In this document: piece by piece, positions 47,016 to 58,970 of the stretch
Layout of the letters: each line of letters begins with the position of its first letter
Position numbering within the stretch: position 1 is the first letter of the stretch
Notes under the pieces: generated by a model
What the model was told of the DNA's origin: nothing
Database searches by the model: none
What the model saw: the letters and a program-made list of their open reading frames with translations, nothing else
Source of the DNA: Nymphaea colorata
Taxonomy: Eukaryota; Streptophyta; Magnoliopsida; Nymphaeales; Nymphaeaceae
Direction: 5' to 3'
Length of the DNA: 64,000 bases
Assembly (NCBI RefSeq): GCF_008831285.2
Contig: NC_045151.1
Coordinates: 10,840,571-10,904,570, forward strand
Translations under genes and position numbers: made by a program

Positions 47016-47599
47016 ATGTACATCCTTATCAATACCGTTAGTGTGGTAATAGCCCAATGTATGAGGTAACCATTAGCCCATACATGTTATATCATATTGT
47101 GCACGTATACATAATATTATTCTTTATAGCCTATATTGTCGAGCTATATATATAATATATGGCTGTTATTGCCTATAACCATGTACACTAGTTGATAATA
47201 CATATTGGGACAAGCATATAACCCCCACTATAATGTAAGCTATGTGCAGTACTGTAAGTGGCGTTATTAGCCACTTATAGGGTCTAACTCTACAAGTGGT
47301 TGTGTAGTTAATGTAACAAACAAAGGGTATATCACCTCTATAATGTTATTATATAGTTGACCGTATACTTTACAGCCATATATTAGCTGACAAATACATA
47401 TATAGGTGTGATTACCCTAAACCAAGAAGGATTATATGTAGTACAATGTACAGTACTGCACCCAGTACTATGATGTATAATATAGGGGCACATAGACCCC
47501 CCTGTTATGGCCAGTACCTCTGTATAAATATACACTATAATAGCTGTATATGGGTATTGCATAGTGTTATTTGTATATATAACAAAGCATCATAGGTAT

Positions 47600-47777
47600 T
47601 GTTAAAGATACAAAAGGGGTTTTCTGAAATATTAGGAAGTTAGGGAGGATTTCTTTAAATGTTTTGTTATTTTTATTGGACTTCTTTTGTAATTTCCCTA
47701 ACCCTAACCTCTTAATAGAGATTAGGGTCACGTAATGAAGCAACCTTTTTCCGCCTCTCTCTCTCTCTCTCGCAACA
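47600..47777 (+). repeat. 5' LTR of the copia element (178 bp)
   Basis: Begins TGTTAAAGATACAAAAGGGG and ends TCTCTCTCGCAACA. It contains CCCTAACCCTAACCTCTTAA followed by its partial inverse AGAGATTAGGG, a potential hairpin near the 3' part. Confidence 0.95.
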
Positions 47778-47789
47778 TGGTATCAGAGC
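47778..47789 (+). promoter_or_regulatory. Primer-binding site
   Basis: TGGTATCAGAGC directly after the LTR; initiator tRNA-Met type. Confidence 0.9.
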
Positions 47790-48486
47790 AGGAGTTGGCG
47801 TCGACGGTAGGGTGCGTTTTCCGGTGACCTTCTCTGCAAACAGCCAAGTGAGTTGCTTCTTTTTTTTATCGTCCTCTCTCTTGTCATCGCTACTCTTTAT
47901 TCCCTCTTATCACCCAATAAGGAGATGGTGAGGGAATAGGGGTTTGGCATGCCGTGTGGAGGAGGACCTGATCAAGCCTATGTGGAAGGCGTGATCAGAT
48001 CCTCATATTGGTCGTATGAAGCAGACTGTTGTGGGTGCAGCGTGACTTCTGACGCTGTGGTTTGTGGTGTTCGTGGATGCTACTTCAACGGTGATTGGAA
48101 CTTCATGTTCATCGTGTGAAGCAAAGTGTTGTGGATGCTTTGTGAAGTCTATATGCTGCCTATAAACTCAGTTTTGATATGATCAGAATTTTTCTATAGA
48201 TCGTGGATACAAATTCAATACAATAAGGCTGCGTGAGGACTGCTGCTGATCCTTAGTAAATTTTTTTTTTTATTTTGTGGATTCCTTTGACACGTGGACA
48301 GGAAGTTTTTATGAGAACCAGCTGCTGTTATAAGTCGCAGCAATCTTCAGTCGTTAGGAGTTCATTCTTTTTTCAGTCATCGGCTGAAACAGACCTGTAA
48401 GTGGCTGAAACAGATCTGTAAGTGACAGTGATTTCCTAGCCCTCTTTCTTTAAACTTGTGCGTCAATCTGGTCTTCTTTATTTACT
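47790..48486 (+). other. Untranslated leader of the copia element
   Basis: About 700 bp between the primer site and the gag ATG with no long frame. Repeated GTCGTATGAAGCAG/CATCGTGTGAAGCA-like words occur at about 48010 and 48110. Confidence 0.6.
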
Positions 48487-49614
48487 ATGGCTGAAAACAG
48501 TAAATCTGAAGGGTCTACTGACTACAAGATAGATGGGAATTCCTTCTCTTATGGAACCACGATTAAACTTAATGGCTCAAATTATGAAATATGGTCTAGG
48601 GTATTCATAATGTCAGTGGCTGGTCATAGGAAGAAATATATTCTTGAGGAGGATGAACCTATTGAGAAAAAAGGGATAGATGCTGCGTGGGATGAAGATA
48701 ATTATATTGTTATGTCTTGGATTATGAATAGTGTGAAGTCTCATATAGCTCCAACTATTGCATATTATACCAAGGCCAAGGATATGTGGTCTTTCTTGAG
48801 AAAGACATACTCGCATGCCACTAATGTAATCAAAATCCTACAACTAGAAGAGGAGTTATGAAACATTCGACAAGGGGATCAGGACCTATCTCAATATTTT
48901 GCTACATTGACTGCTGCATATGAACGGTTAAAGGCTCTTCGTCCACCTTGCCAGCATTGTTATGCATCACACGTTGAGACTGGTATGGTGGCGAAGTTCC
49001 TATCTGGCCTATCTTCAGAATACTCTGTGGCAAAGTCTCAAATTCTAACAGGCAGTGAACTTCCAGATTTAGCAGACACGTATAATCGGCTGAGTCATTT
49101 TGCAGACACTCTTTCTCAGACTACGCATGACACACCAGTCTCTGCACTTGTGATATCGGGAGGACGGGGCCCTAGTTCTTTTGGAGACACTAGGGGACGT
49201 GGTACAGGCCGTGGTGCAGGACGTGGCAGATTTCAGTGCTCTTATTGTGGCAAAATTGGTCATCTAGAGGATCGTTGTTGGGACAAACATTCTCACCTCA
49301 GGTCTAATTTTTCCTCTGGACGTGGTGGAGGTAGAATCGCCACAAGCAAAGGGCCTTCTTCATCCCAAGCAACTCATTCAAAGGCAACAATATCTATGGT
49401 TGAGTCTTCTACTGATCCTTCTATATCTATGTCATATTCTCTTAAGGATGAATATGATCGTGTTCTTGCTCAGAGGTCTGCCTCTACATCCTCTACATCT
49501 ACCAATGCTACTGTCATAGATTCAGCACTCTCTGTTGGTGCTCCTACTACTGATCCAAGTATGACATGGATGATAGACTCGGGCGCTTCTAGACATTGTT
49601 GTAATCAACCATAG
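48487..49614 (+). pseudogene. Copia gag and protease N-terminal part
   Basis: The ATG at 48487 starts a gag with TIKLNGSNYEIWSRVFIMSV, AAWDEDNYIVMSWIMNS and MWSFLRKTYSHA. A TGA at 48859-48861 (probably from CGA) interrupts it; the same frame goes on with SQYFATLTAAYERLKALRP, an RG-rich stretch and zinc knuckle CSYCGKIGHLEDRC. The protease active site is MTWMIDSGASRHCC with DSG intact. A TAG at 49612-49614 ends this part and fits a CAG-to-TAG change. Confidence 0.92.
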
Positions 49615-51264
49615 AATTTTTCATCATTTGTCAAATTTTCTACACCACAGCATGTTAGGCTGGCTGATGGCAAGTTGTCCCCTGTTTTGGGCAGCGGTGA
49701 TATTTACCTTCCACATTTAGGCACTATTACACATGTGTTGTATGCTCCTCAGTTTCCTGTTAATTTGTTATCTGTGAAGCAGCTAGCTATCGACTTACAA
49801 TGTAAAGTCATTTTTGAACCTGACTCTTGTTCTTTTCAGGACTTACCAACTGGGAAGATGATTGGTGGCGGCCATGAATGTGAGGGCCTTTATTTTCTGT
49901 CGATCCCAGTTGACGGTGCTGCATCTTCAGTCCCTTCCAAGTCTTCTCCCTTCCAATGGCATCTCAGACTGGGTCATCCGTCAGTACCAAAACTTCTTCG
50001 CATGTTTCCAGATATTCCTGCATCAGAGTCTTTCTTATGTGATGCATGCCAGTTGGGCAAGCATACACAGAGCAGCTTTCCTTCGAGTCAGAGTCCGTCG
50101 AGTCATAGTCCTTTTGATCTCATTCATGTGGATGTATGGGGTCCTAGTCGGGTTCCTTTTCGGTCATGTTTTCGATATTATCTTGTTCTAGTTGATGATT
50201 TTACTAGAGTCAGTTGGGTTTTCTTGTTAAGGGAAAGATCTAAAGTCATATGTATTCTTCAAAAATTTATCAAGGAAATAAAAACTCAGTTTGGACTCAT
50301 TGTCAAAAATATTTGCACTGATAATGCTCTTGAATTCAAGTATTTCATTCTACTTCAGTTTTATGCCGACCATGGAATTCGACCTCAATATACTTGTCCA
50401 CATACGTCCCAACAGAATGGTGTAGCCGAACGCAAACATCGGCAACTCCTAAACATAGCTCGTACCCTCATGTTACATTCTCACATGCCTGCCTATTTCT
50501 GGGGTGATGCTATTCTTACTGCGTGTTACCTCATTAATAGATTACCCTCTTCCTCCATTCAAGACCATATTCCAATTCAAATTCTATATCCTGGACGTTC
50601 ATTATTTCATTTACCTCCCAAAGTTTTTGGATGCACTTGCTTTGCACACATCCTAGGCCCGAATAAAAGTAAACTTGCTGCCCAAGCCATCAAATGTGTC
50701 TTTATTGGCTATTCAGCCAATCAAAAGAGATACAAATGGTTTGATCCCTTGACTAAGAAAGACATTATCAGTGCGGATGTTACCTTCTTTGAGTCTCATC
50801 CTTATTTCCCTCCGTCAAGTCCCTCTTCGTCTGAGATGCATGCACCTATACCTCTTCCTATTCCACCAGTGTCACTTGAGTCATTTCCATCATCTCAACC
50901 TAGGTCACATGAACGTTTTCTTGAGCCTCCATTGGTTTACACTCGTCGTCTAGGTCCCTCTCTCAACCATCCACCAGCATCATCTCAAGAGCTAAACTCC
51001 ACTGATAAGACTGACTCAGGTTTAAGTGATGACCATTCTGCAGCAGATCTCCCTATTGCTATTCGCAACGGCAAGCGACAGTGCACCTTACATCCTATAT
51101 CTAATTCTGTCTCTACTACTCATCTGAGTACAAGTTTAGTACAGTTTGATCAAGCTCTATCTAGTCATGTTATCCCGTCCTCGCACCATCACGCCTTGTT
51201 AGATCCACGTTGGCGACAAGCTATGCAGGAGGAAATGGATGCTCTTCTTTCTCGGGAGACTTGA
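49615..51264 (+). pseudogene. Copia protease C-terminal part and integrase
   Basis: Continues the same frame after the TAG: YLPHLGTITHVLYAPQFPVN (protease end/GAG-pre-integrase), WHLRLGHPSVPKLL and CDACQLGKH (zinc region). The integrase core has IHVDVWGPSRVPF, ICTDNALEFKYF and SQQNGVAERKHRQLLNIART (D, D and E present). The C-terminal part has LINRLPSSSI and CVFIGYSANQKRYK. A TGA at 51262-51264 stands where the family has Trp before DLVDPP. Confidence 0.92.
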
Positions 51265-51945
51265 GATTTGGTAGACCCCCCAACACACTGTGATGTGGTT
51301 GGATCACGATGGGTATTCACCATCAAGTATCATTCTAATGGTTCAGTTGAAAGGTTCAAGGCCCATCTTGTCGCAAAAGGGTATACTCAGACTTATGGTG
51401 TTGACTTCTTTGAGACTTTTTCGCCTGTGGCCCGGTTGGGCACTATTCGACTGATTATATCTCTTGCTGTCCAACGAGAGTGGCCTCTTTTTCAATTGGA
51501 TGTAAAAAATGTCTTTCTGTATGGAGACCTTTTTGAAATCGTCTATATGCAGCAACCACCTGGTTTTGAGCGACAGGGGGAGTGTTCCAATGTATGCAAA
51601 TTAAAGAAGGCTATTTATGGACTTAAACAGAGTCCCCGTGCATGGTTCCAGAAACTTACTGAAGTGTTATCTAAGTGTGGATTTCGCCGATCCCAGCTTG
51701 ATCACTCATTGTTTAAGCGAGGCTCAGCAGGACTTGTGATATTGATTGTCTACGTGGATGATATTGTTCTTACAAGAGAAAATGATCAAGAGATAGCTCA
51801 AACAAAAGAGTTTTTACAGCAACACTTTGTTACAAAAGACCTTGGACAACTTCGTTATTTTCTTGGTATTGAGATGGCTCGTAGTAATAAAGGAGTTGTA
51901 GTGTCTCAAAGGAAATATGTTCTTGATCTTCTACAGGAAACGTGA
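51265..51945 (+). pseudogene. Copia reverse transcriptase
   Basis: Carries all RT boxes: VGSRWVFTIKYHSNGSVERF, VDFFETFSPVARLGTIRLII, QLDVKNVFLYGDLFEIVYMQ, KAIYGLKQSPRAWF and LIVYVDDIVLT with the catalytic YVDD, then KDLGQLRYFLGIEMARS. A TGA at 51943-51945 separates it from the connection region. Confidence 0.92.
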
Positions 51946-52703
51946 CTATTGGGGGCTAAACCTGCCACACTTCCCATGAATCCTCGCATTCATATACATG
52001 ATGATGACTCAGAGCCGTTTGACTCTAGATCTTGCAGATCTCTGATAGGGAAACTGTTATATTTGACTGTCACTCGTCCCGACATTAGTTTTACTGTGAA
52101 TAAGTTGACCAATTCATGGAAAAACCCCAAAAAGTTCACTGGGATGCAGCTCTAATGATTGTAAGATACTTGAAATTAGCCTCGGGAAAGGGGCTATGGT
52201 TCAAAAAAGGAGAATGTGTTGACATCGAGGCGTATAGTGATGCTGATTATGTTGGATCTGTAGATGACATGAAGTCTACTACCGGTTTTTGTGTCTTTGT
52301 GGGCGGTAATCTTATTTCCTGGAGGAGCAAGAAGCAGAATGTAGTGGCTCGTTCTAGTGCTGAGTCAGAATATAGGGCTATGGCTCAAACTGCGGCTGAA
52401 ATGTCGTGGGTTAGATCACTACTTTTAGAGTTGGGTGTTTCAGTGAATCTCCCAATGAAGATGTATTGTGACAACAAGGCTGCTACATATATCGCTAACA
52501 ATCCTGTCTTCCATGAGAGGACTAATCACATTGAAGTGGATTGCCACTATATTCGGGACTTAGTTCAAGGAGGAATTGTTAGCACTATTTATGTCTCCTC
52601 AGAAGATCTGGCAGCAGATATTCTCACTAAAGCTCTTCACATAGGCGATTTCCTGAGATGTTGTAAAAAGCTTAGCATGATTGATATATATGCTCCAGCT
52701 TGA
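51946..52703 (+). pseudogene. Copia RT connection and RNase H
   Basis: 51946-52110 reads LLGAKPATLPMNPRI and KLLYLTVTRPDISFTVNKL. One base seems lost at about 52110/52111, and the frame then continues from 52116 with the complete RNase H: AYSDADYVGSVDDMKSTTGF, SSAESEYRAMAQTAAEMSW, YCDNKAATYIANNPVFHERT and AADILTKALHIGDF. The natural stop TGA at 52701-52703 overlaps the polypurine tract. Confidence 0.92.
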
Positions 52704-52710
52704 GGGGGAG
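52700..52710 (+). promoter_or_regulatory. Polypurine tract
   Basis: TTGAGGGGGAG immediately before the 3' LTR. Confidence 0.85.
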
Positions 52711-52888
52711 TGTTAAAGATACAAAAGGGGTTTTCTGAAATATTAGGAAGTTAGGGAGGATTTCTTTAAATGTTTTGTTATTTTTATTGGACTTCTTTTG
52801 TAATTTCCCTAACCCTAATCTCTTAATAGAGATTAGGGTCACGTAATGAAGCAATCTTTTTCCGCCTCTCTCTCTCTCTCTCGCAACA
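52711..52888 (+). repeat. 3' LTR of the copia element (178 bp)
   Basis: Same ends and length as the 5' LTR. Both differences from it are C in the 5' copy and T here. Confidence 0.95.
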
Positions 52889-53669
52889 GGTATATTATGT
52901 TATAATATAGTACTATGTTATAATATATGTTATGGGCATACTCAATGCCTTAATAGTTATAGTATATGTTACAAGAAACATATACTATTAAGTATACAAA
53001 GGCAATGTGAATATTAGCCCGTTTGGTCCCATATAATGTACATGTTGTACATTATAGTTATCACATATATATCCTATAATGTACAACTTATCCTTACCAT
53101 TTATACCAGATTAGTACTATAATACAAAGGTGAACTCATACATTGTAGTTCATAAGTGAGGACCGTACGTTACTGGATTATAACATGCATGTTATAATAT
53201 GTTATGCCTAGAAGTAGCTCATTGTGCACTAACATGGGTATATATTAAGGTTGTAATTACCTTACCATGTTGTGTACTATTATTATATTACCCTGTGTAC
53301 ATATGTTTTGGTAATAGTAATAACATATTATATACATATAATCTTATGCTTGTTCATACCATATCATAGGTGTTTAGTAAATATATATAATGGTATATAT
53401 TTACAGGCGTAGGACTTAGGCATATACCCTTTGTATGGTGAAGTCCTTATCGTACTATAGTCATCGCTACTATTTATATATTATAATGTAGTACATCAAT
53501 ACTTTATACGTGTATCACATGTATATTACATTAGTATGTATATATTGAAATATGTTACCTTTATTATGCATGTATAATATATGTAACATGTAAATGTACA
53601 TATATACATATATGTATACACATGTTATATTATATACATTATGTTATACATATACATGATATATGTGTA

Positions 53670-53706
<37 letters not shown>

Positions 53707-53735
53707 GTACATTTATATGTACAGCAACATCTTCA
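52889..53735. other. Continuation of the odd AT-rich tract
   Basis: Resumes the sequence broken by the copia insertion. Palindromic words such as ATAACATGCATGTTAT (about 53181-53196) and a (TA)n run at 53671-53703 occur; there is no coding potential. Confidence 0.6.
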
Positions 53736-55030
53736 TCGACACCCAAAAACTGCAGCTATATAGCTAGTTTACTTAAAATACTTTCCCAAGTCTTCAACAC
53801 AAGTGCACTAGCTGCAACATGAATCACATAAACTTAAGGGCACGGCATTTACAACTATCAAAGCATTGACACAAATTATTGAAAAGAATCGATCTCAAGC
53901 ATTAAACAAACATTTCATTCTTCCAGAACAAGTCACGTAACTTATAATGAACCCATTACAAAAAAATGGAACATTAAATTGTAAAAAAATAAATGACATC
54001 AAGTTTGACCCAAAATCACAACAACAAAAGCCTCTCAGTAGCCTCTGTTTCGCCTGCTACTAGGACTTGCAGGGATCTGAAAAGAATACAAAAACAAAAA
54101 AGAAGGCTGAACGTTCAAGAATTTGGCAAAAAAACTAGATAAATTTGTAACCCTCTAGGGTAAGGGTTTGGTGACCTGAAACACTATGGATCTATACTCT
54201 CTAACGGTAGAGCAATCTAACATGGAAAGACATGTCCAAGTGGAGATGTTTGGCCTCCTCTAGGACACCCAAGTTATGAAGGTAGGAACCAAACACTCCA
54301 AAAGTATGGTAGAATGATACTCTAGGGCTTTGCACTGCCTGCCCTCCAAGAAGGCTGACCAATGGATGCGTTCACATAAAATGCCTTCTCAACTAGCCAC
54401 ACACATTTTTTAGTATTTTATTAAAAGTCTTGATATTAAGTACCAGTTTTCATCAAGTTTCAAAGGCAGCACCCCATTTCAATCAAATATACAACCATGG
54501 CCCCAATGAGTGAAACAGGTTAGTGCCAAATCACTAACATTTGGAATAGTAAGATACAAAAGGGGATGCTGCCAAGTCTAACACACATGCACAACAATTT
54601 CCATAAGCATATTAAATAAGCACACCACAAGGCATACACCTATCATGGCTAGCAATCCTAGTAGTGATTCCCATGCAATTCAATCCACCTCAATAACCAA
54701 CCTAATCATGGATAGTCATCTCTATATGTGATAGGAGCACAATTGTATTAAACAGTTATATTTCTGTGAAGCTCTTTAATGCAAGGGTTGGGTTCGAAGA
54801 AGCACTCAACTCAATATTATTCTAACATAAACCAATTAAAAGTAAACAATAAAAATATATTTATAGACACATGAAAAACACTACCACATGTCAACCTTAC
54901 ATTTTTCACAAAAACTTAAACAGGTGACACACACACACACATTTATTCATTTTTCAGATAGGGCGCTCATTCCTTTGTATTGTTAGGGAAGGACCCTTTT
55001 TGTGATCCGGCAGTCCTAGGTACTCAAATC
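53735..55030 (-). repeat. Old Ty3/gypsy LTR relic related to the 20.4-kb element
   Basis: Several blocks follow the order of the gypsy LTR at 20438: GGATCTGAAAAGAATAC (compare GGATCTGCCAAAACCTG), CCTCCTCTAGGACACCCAAG (compare CCTTCCCTAGGACACCCAGG), CTCTAGGGCTTTGCACTGCC (compare CCCTGGGGCCTTGCACCGCC), and TTTAATGCAAGGGTTGGGTT with AGAAGCACTCAACTCAATA (compare TCTAATGCACAATTGGGGTC). Divergence is heavy and edges are unclear. No interior follows. Confidence 0.7.
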
Positions 55031-55064
55031 TAGGAAAGGTCAAACACTTTTATAGCTAGCACCA

Positions 55065-55916
55065 ATGGGAGATTTTCATGGATCTTCATCATACCTTATG
55101 CATGTCTCAAAAAGCAAAACCACTCGAGCTCCAATGCCTCCCATCCTGAATCAGCTTGAACCTCTAGGTCCACGTGCAAAGCTTGGGATTGAATGTTTAC
55201 CAAAAAAGACATGGCCCATGGATAGTGCTTCAAAAATTGTAAGAGATTACTTTATGGAACTATCATCCATTTGGAATTGAATAGATGACATTGAGTCTAA
55301 ACTTGGAGGAGAAACATGTAATTGTTTACGAAAAAAAAAGAGCTCAAATTGATGAAGATAGATTTTTTTACTTTCCTCATGGGCCTAAGACCCGAATTTG
55401 AACAAGTGAGATATTCTCTCTTGTTTCTTTCATCTCCTCCACATATTCATGATACTCTTACCAAAGATAGTGGAAGAGACAAGAATGAATATGAAAAAGA
55501 ACATTGATAGTGTATTGCTCTCATCTAACTCAAATTATGAAGATAAAGTTCTTACCACATCTAGACTAGGGAACCATAGAAAGTATTATAGATCACCTCA
55601 TATCAACAAATTTCAAAATAAAGGAGAATATAAGGTTATATGCCACTTTTTCCATGAGCCAGGACATATTAAGCCACAATGTCCCAAGTGAAAGAAAGAT
55701 TACAAGTCAAATGAGAAAACAGCAACAACCATATTCTCAAATCAAAAGCAAGAGGATAACACCATTGGAGCAATGTCATTGAGCCAACTAGTAGAAATTC
55801 TTCAACCATTACTCAAAGGAGGAATGTCCAAGGCAGCAGTCTCCACATCAACTCCTCACAGCATGTATTTTGGGCTTTTCGATTCCACTGCCTCATTTCA
55901 CAACACTAAATGAATC
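55065..55916 (+). pseudogene. Gag and protease remnant of the decayed copia
   Basis: 55322-55507 reads FFTFLMGLRPEFEQVRYSLL, typical copia gag. 55449-55691 ends CHFFHEPGHIKPQCPK, a zinc knuckle in which the second Cys has been lost. At about 55878 LFDSTASFHNT is a protease motif with DSG changed to DST. Many stops separate the parts. Confidence 0.75.
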
Positions 55917-56399
55917 CATATTATCAAATTGTTATACTAAATCAAAGGGATCTTTTGTTTCAATGGCGGATGGCTCCTAACTTGAAATAAAATGTATAGG
56001 AGATTTTGAAAATGAAAAGAACTTTTGTACTCCAAAAGTAAGATGTATTCCAAAACTAAGTTTAAATCTTCTTTGTGTCTCCATTGTCCAATCTTGGTTA
56101 TGATATCATTTTCTCATATAATGACTATCGGGTATAGGATCACTAGACTGGAAAATTGATTAGACAAGGCTGTAGAAAATGAGATCTTTATTACATGAAT
56201 TTTTTGTATATTCTGAAAACATAGTTTTGTGACCTTGTTTAGAACAAGGACATTGAAATTTGACACCAAAGATTGGACCATCCTAAATGAAAGAAACTTT
56301 TCTTCTATACCTCTCTTCAAAGATTTGAGCAACAACCAAGTTTCATGTAAGGAATGTATTCTTCCTAAAATGTTTGCTATTCCTTATAAATATATATAT

Positions 56400-57353
56400 A
56401 TATAACCAAAAAACCTTTTGAGTTAGTACATACAGATGTATGGGGTCCCACTCCCATTACATCCAAAGGAGGAATTTCATATTATGCTACTTTCATACAT
56501 GACTATACAAGATATTGTTGGATTTACTTTTTAAGGCACAAATTGGAACTATTGCACAATTTCAAGATCTTTCATAACATATTATAATCCCAATTTAACT
56601 CTGAACTAAAAATTCATAGATCCAATTCTAGAAGAGAATTACGTATCACATGATTTCAATTTTTTTTTCAAGAAATGGGATTATTCACCAAAGAAGTTGT
56701 CCAAACACCCTCAACAAAATGGATTGGCTAAAAGAAAATATATACACTATTGGATAGATAGACAGTCATCTTCCACTTTAAACAACATTCCTCCTTTTGA
56801 AAAGCTTTACACATTGGAACAAGACTATAAAGGATTAAGAATTTTTAGATGTAAATGATTTTTGTTAACCAATAAGAATGACAAACTATCTCCTAAAGCT
56901 ATTCAATGTGTGTTTCTTGGATATGCTAAAAACCAAAAGGAATTTAGATGCTATGATATTCAAAATGTTAAGCTTCATGTCTTACAAAATGTAACATTTT
57001 TTGAAAAATAAAAAGGATTTGAAGGATGTAATTAAAGTAAAGAAGTTGACTATGCTTTTTTATTTAGATTGTTAAATACTAATAATAATGAAATCCGTAA
57101 TAAAGATGATGAAATTGACCACAACCCCAATATGGAGCTAGAAATTGAAGATAATGAAGCAAACACTAGAAATAAAGATAGAGAAATTAGAACCTATACT
57201 TGTAAAGTAGGTAATAACAATCAAAATTTTATTGACAAGATAGAATCAAATGTGGAAGAATCTTGTCTTAGAATATCACAAAGAATCATGAAAACTCCTA
57301 GTAGGTTTGTTTTTTATGAATCTTTTGACCTAGATATAAATCTTGTCCTTTGA
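56400..57353 (+). pseudogene. Integrase remnant of the decayed copia
   Basis: 56405-56580 gives KPFELVHTDVWGPTPITSKG and DYTRYCWIYFLRHKLE (first catalytic Asp). 56640-56750 has the QNGLAKRK-like box with the Glu lost. 56880-57000 has KAIQCVFLGYAKNQKEFRCY. The frame 57069-57353 is an acidic linker ending RISQRIMKTPSRF, as in the copia integrase-RT linker. Confidence 0.75.
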
Positions 57354-57449
57354 CTATCCATAAGTTAAATGAGTCATCTAATTATAATGAAGCAGAAGGA
57401 TACCCTTGTTGAGAAGAAGCTATTAAAATTGAACTAGAAGCTTTAAAGA

Positions 57450-58970
57450 AGCCTTGAACATAGAAATTTAAAACCTACCAAAAGGAAAACAGGATATAGA
57501 TTATTTTACAAGATTAAACTAAAAGTGATGGAACACTTGAAGGATATCAAACTAGACTAATTGCTAAAGGATATTCTTAAGAGTATGGAATAGACTATGA
57601 GCTTTTGCTCATGTCGCTAGAATGACTACTCTTGAACTCCTATAGTTATTGCCGCTATAATAAAATGGAAACTTTATCAAATGCATGTTAAAATGTCTTT
57701 TTAAATGACAACTAAATGAAGAAGTGTATATGGAAGCTCCTAAAGAATGGACATTTATGTTAAGGTACTTCATTTGAAAAAAGTTCACTATGGTCTTAAA
57801 CAAGTATCAAAAGCTTGGTTTGATAGGTTTAGTGATATAATCATAAATTGTGGTTTTCATTCTTGTTATTCTCTTTAGAAAAGTTCTAAAAATGGAATTG
57901 TAATTCTTTTATTATATGTTGTTGATATGATCATTACTAGAAGTGGTAAAAATGGAATTGTGGAATCAAACACATCTTAAAAGGACAGTTTGAAAAGATA
58001 GTTGGGATATTATAATATTTTTTAGGAATAGAGGTAGCCTATTCTAACAAAGGATATTTTCTATCACAAAACAAGCTTCAGATATTGTTACAAGATCTTC
58101 TTTAACAGATGACAAGGAAGTTGAAACTCTAGAAATTGTTAGATCAAAATGAATATTGAGGATTGGGTTCCTCTAAAGAATTATACATCATCTGGACAAT
58201 TAATTGGAGCTCTTACGTATTTAAGTATAATCAAGCTACATATTTCAACATAATCCTACATATGTGCACATGAATGTTGTTATGCGAATAATAAGATACG
58301 TTAAAGGAACTCAACCAATAGGTTTACATTCATTATCCTCTTCATTAAGTTTGATTGCCTATATTGACTCTGATTGGGGATGTGATTCAATAATAAACAC
58401 TCTACTATTGGATTTTTCATCTTTTTAAGTGATTCCCTGATGTCTTGGAGGCACAAGAGTTCTTTACCAATAGCCGATGCACGTTTGTTGTGATAATAAT
58501 TGTGTTATTTAGATAGCTAGTAACCATATATGAAAGAACTAAACATGTAGAGATGAACTATTACTATATTCAGAAAGAATATCTAAAGAGGACCATTGAC
58601 TTATCGTATGTCAACTCGAACAATCAATGAGCAGACTTCTTTACCAAAGCATTATGTGCTCCTAGATTTAATTTCTTATTCAACAAACTTTCAGTCAAGA
58701 TATAGGAATTCATTACCAATAGCCAGTACATGTTTGTTGTGATAACAAGCATGTTATTTATATAGATAGTAACTGTAAATTTTATTAAAGAACTAAACAT
58801 ATAGAGATGAACTGTCACTATATTCAAGAGGAATATCTGAAGAGGATCATTGACTTACGATATGTCAACTTGGAGAATCAATTAGCAGACTTCTTTACCA
58901 AATTATTATGTGCTCCTAGATTTAATTTCTTACCGAACAAACTTGTCATTATACCATGAGTTTGAGGGGG
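57450..58970 (+). pseudogene. RT and RNase H remnant of the decayed copia, with a duplicated 3' part
   Basis: RT pieces: GLKQVSKAWFDRFSDII at about 57790 and an ITRSG-type segment near 57935. RNase H pieces: IGLHSLSSSLSLIAYIDSDW at about 58320, then ERTKHVEMNYYYIQKEYL and ADFFTKALCAPRFNFL. The RNase H C-terminal segment occurs twice in tandem (about 58450-58705 and 58706-58960), the two copies differing at many sites. Confidence 0.78.
58450..58960 (+). repeat. Tandem duplication of the RNase H end (two copies of about 255 bp)
   Basis: Both copies run from TTACCAATAGCC through GAACTAAACAT-TAGAGATGAACT to TTATGTGCTCCTAGATTTAATT. Copy 2 alone is followed by the polypurine tract and LTR. Divergence shows the duplication is old. 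Confidence 0.85.

Larger units (their letters stand above)
45952..47599. other. Intron/intergenic DNA with GTGCGG minisatellite and odd AT-rich tract
   Basis: At 46338-46385 is a hexamer array of GTGCGG/GTGCGA type. From about 46800 to 47599 the DNA is AT-rich but not a simple repeat, and is full of short palindromic words (TATAATGTAC, GTACATTATA). The same texture resumes after the copia element at 52889. The next callose synthase exon was not found. Confidence 0.6.
47600..52888 (+). mobile_element. Ty1/copia retrotransposon, nearly complete (5289 bp)
   Basis: Flanked by GGTAT (47595-47599 and 52889-52893). Two 178-bp LTRs differ at two positions by my reading (AACCTC/AATCTC and CAACC/CAATC, about 1.1 percent). 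The interior has PBS, gag, protease, integrase, RT, RNase H and polypurine tract in copia order. Four stops and one 1-base loss interrupt the polyprotein. It is the youngest-looking element in the window and the best copy of the short-LTR family also seen at 8798-11430 and from 59860. Confidence 0.95.

Noticed and set aside
47697-47709. Telomere-like CCCTAACCCTAACC
   Set aside because: Two units only, inside a copia LTR and repeated in its partner LTR. Not an interstitial telomere.
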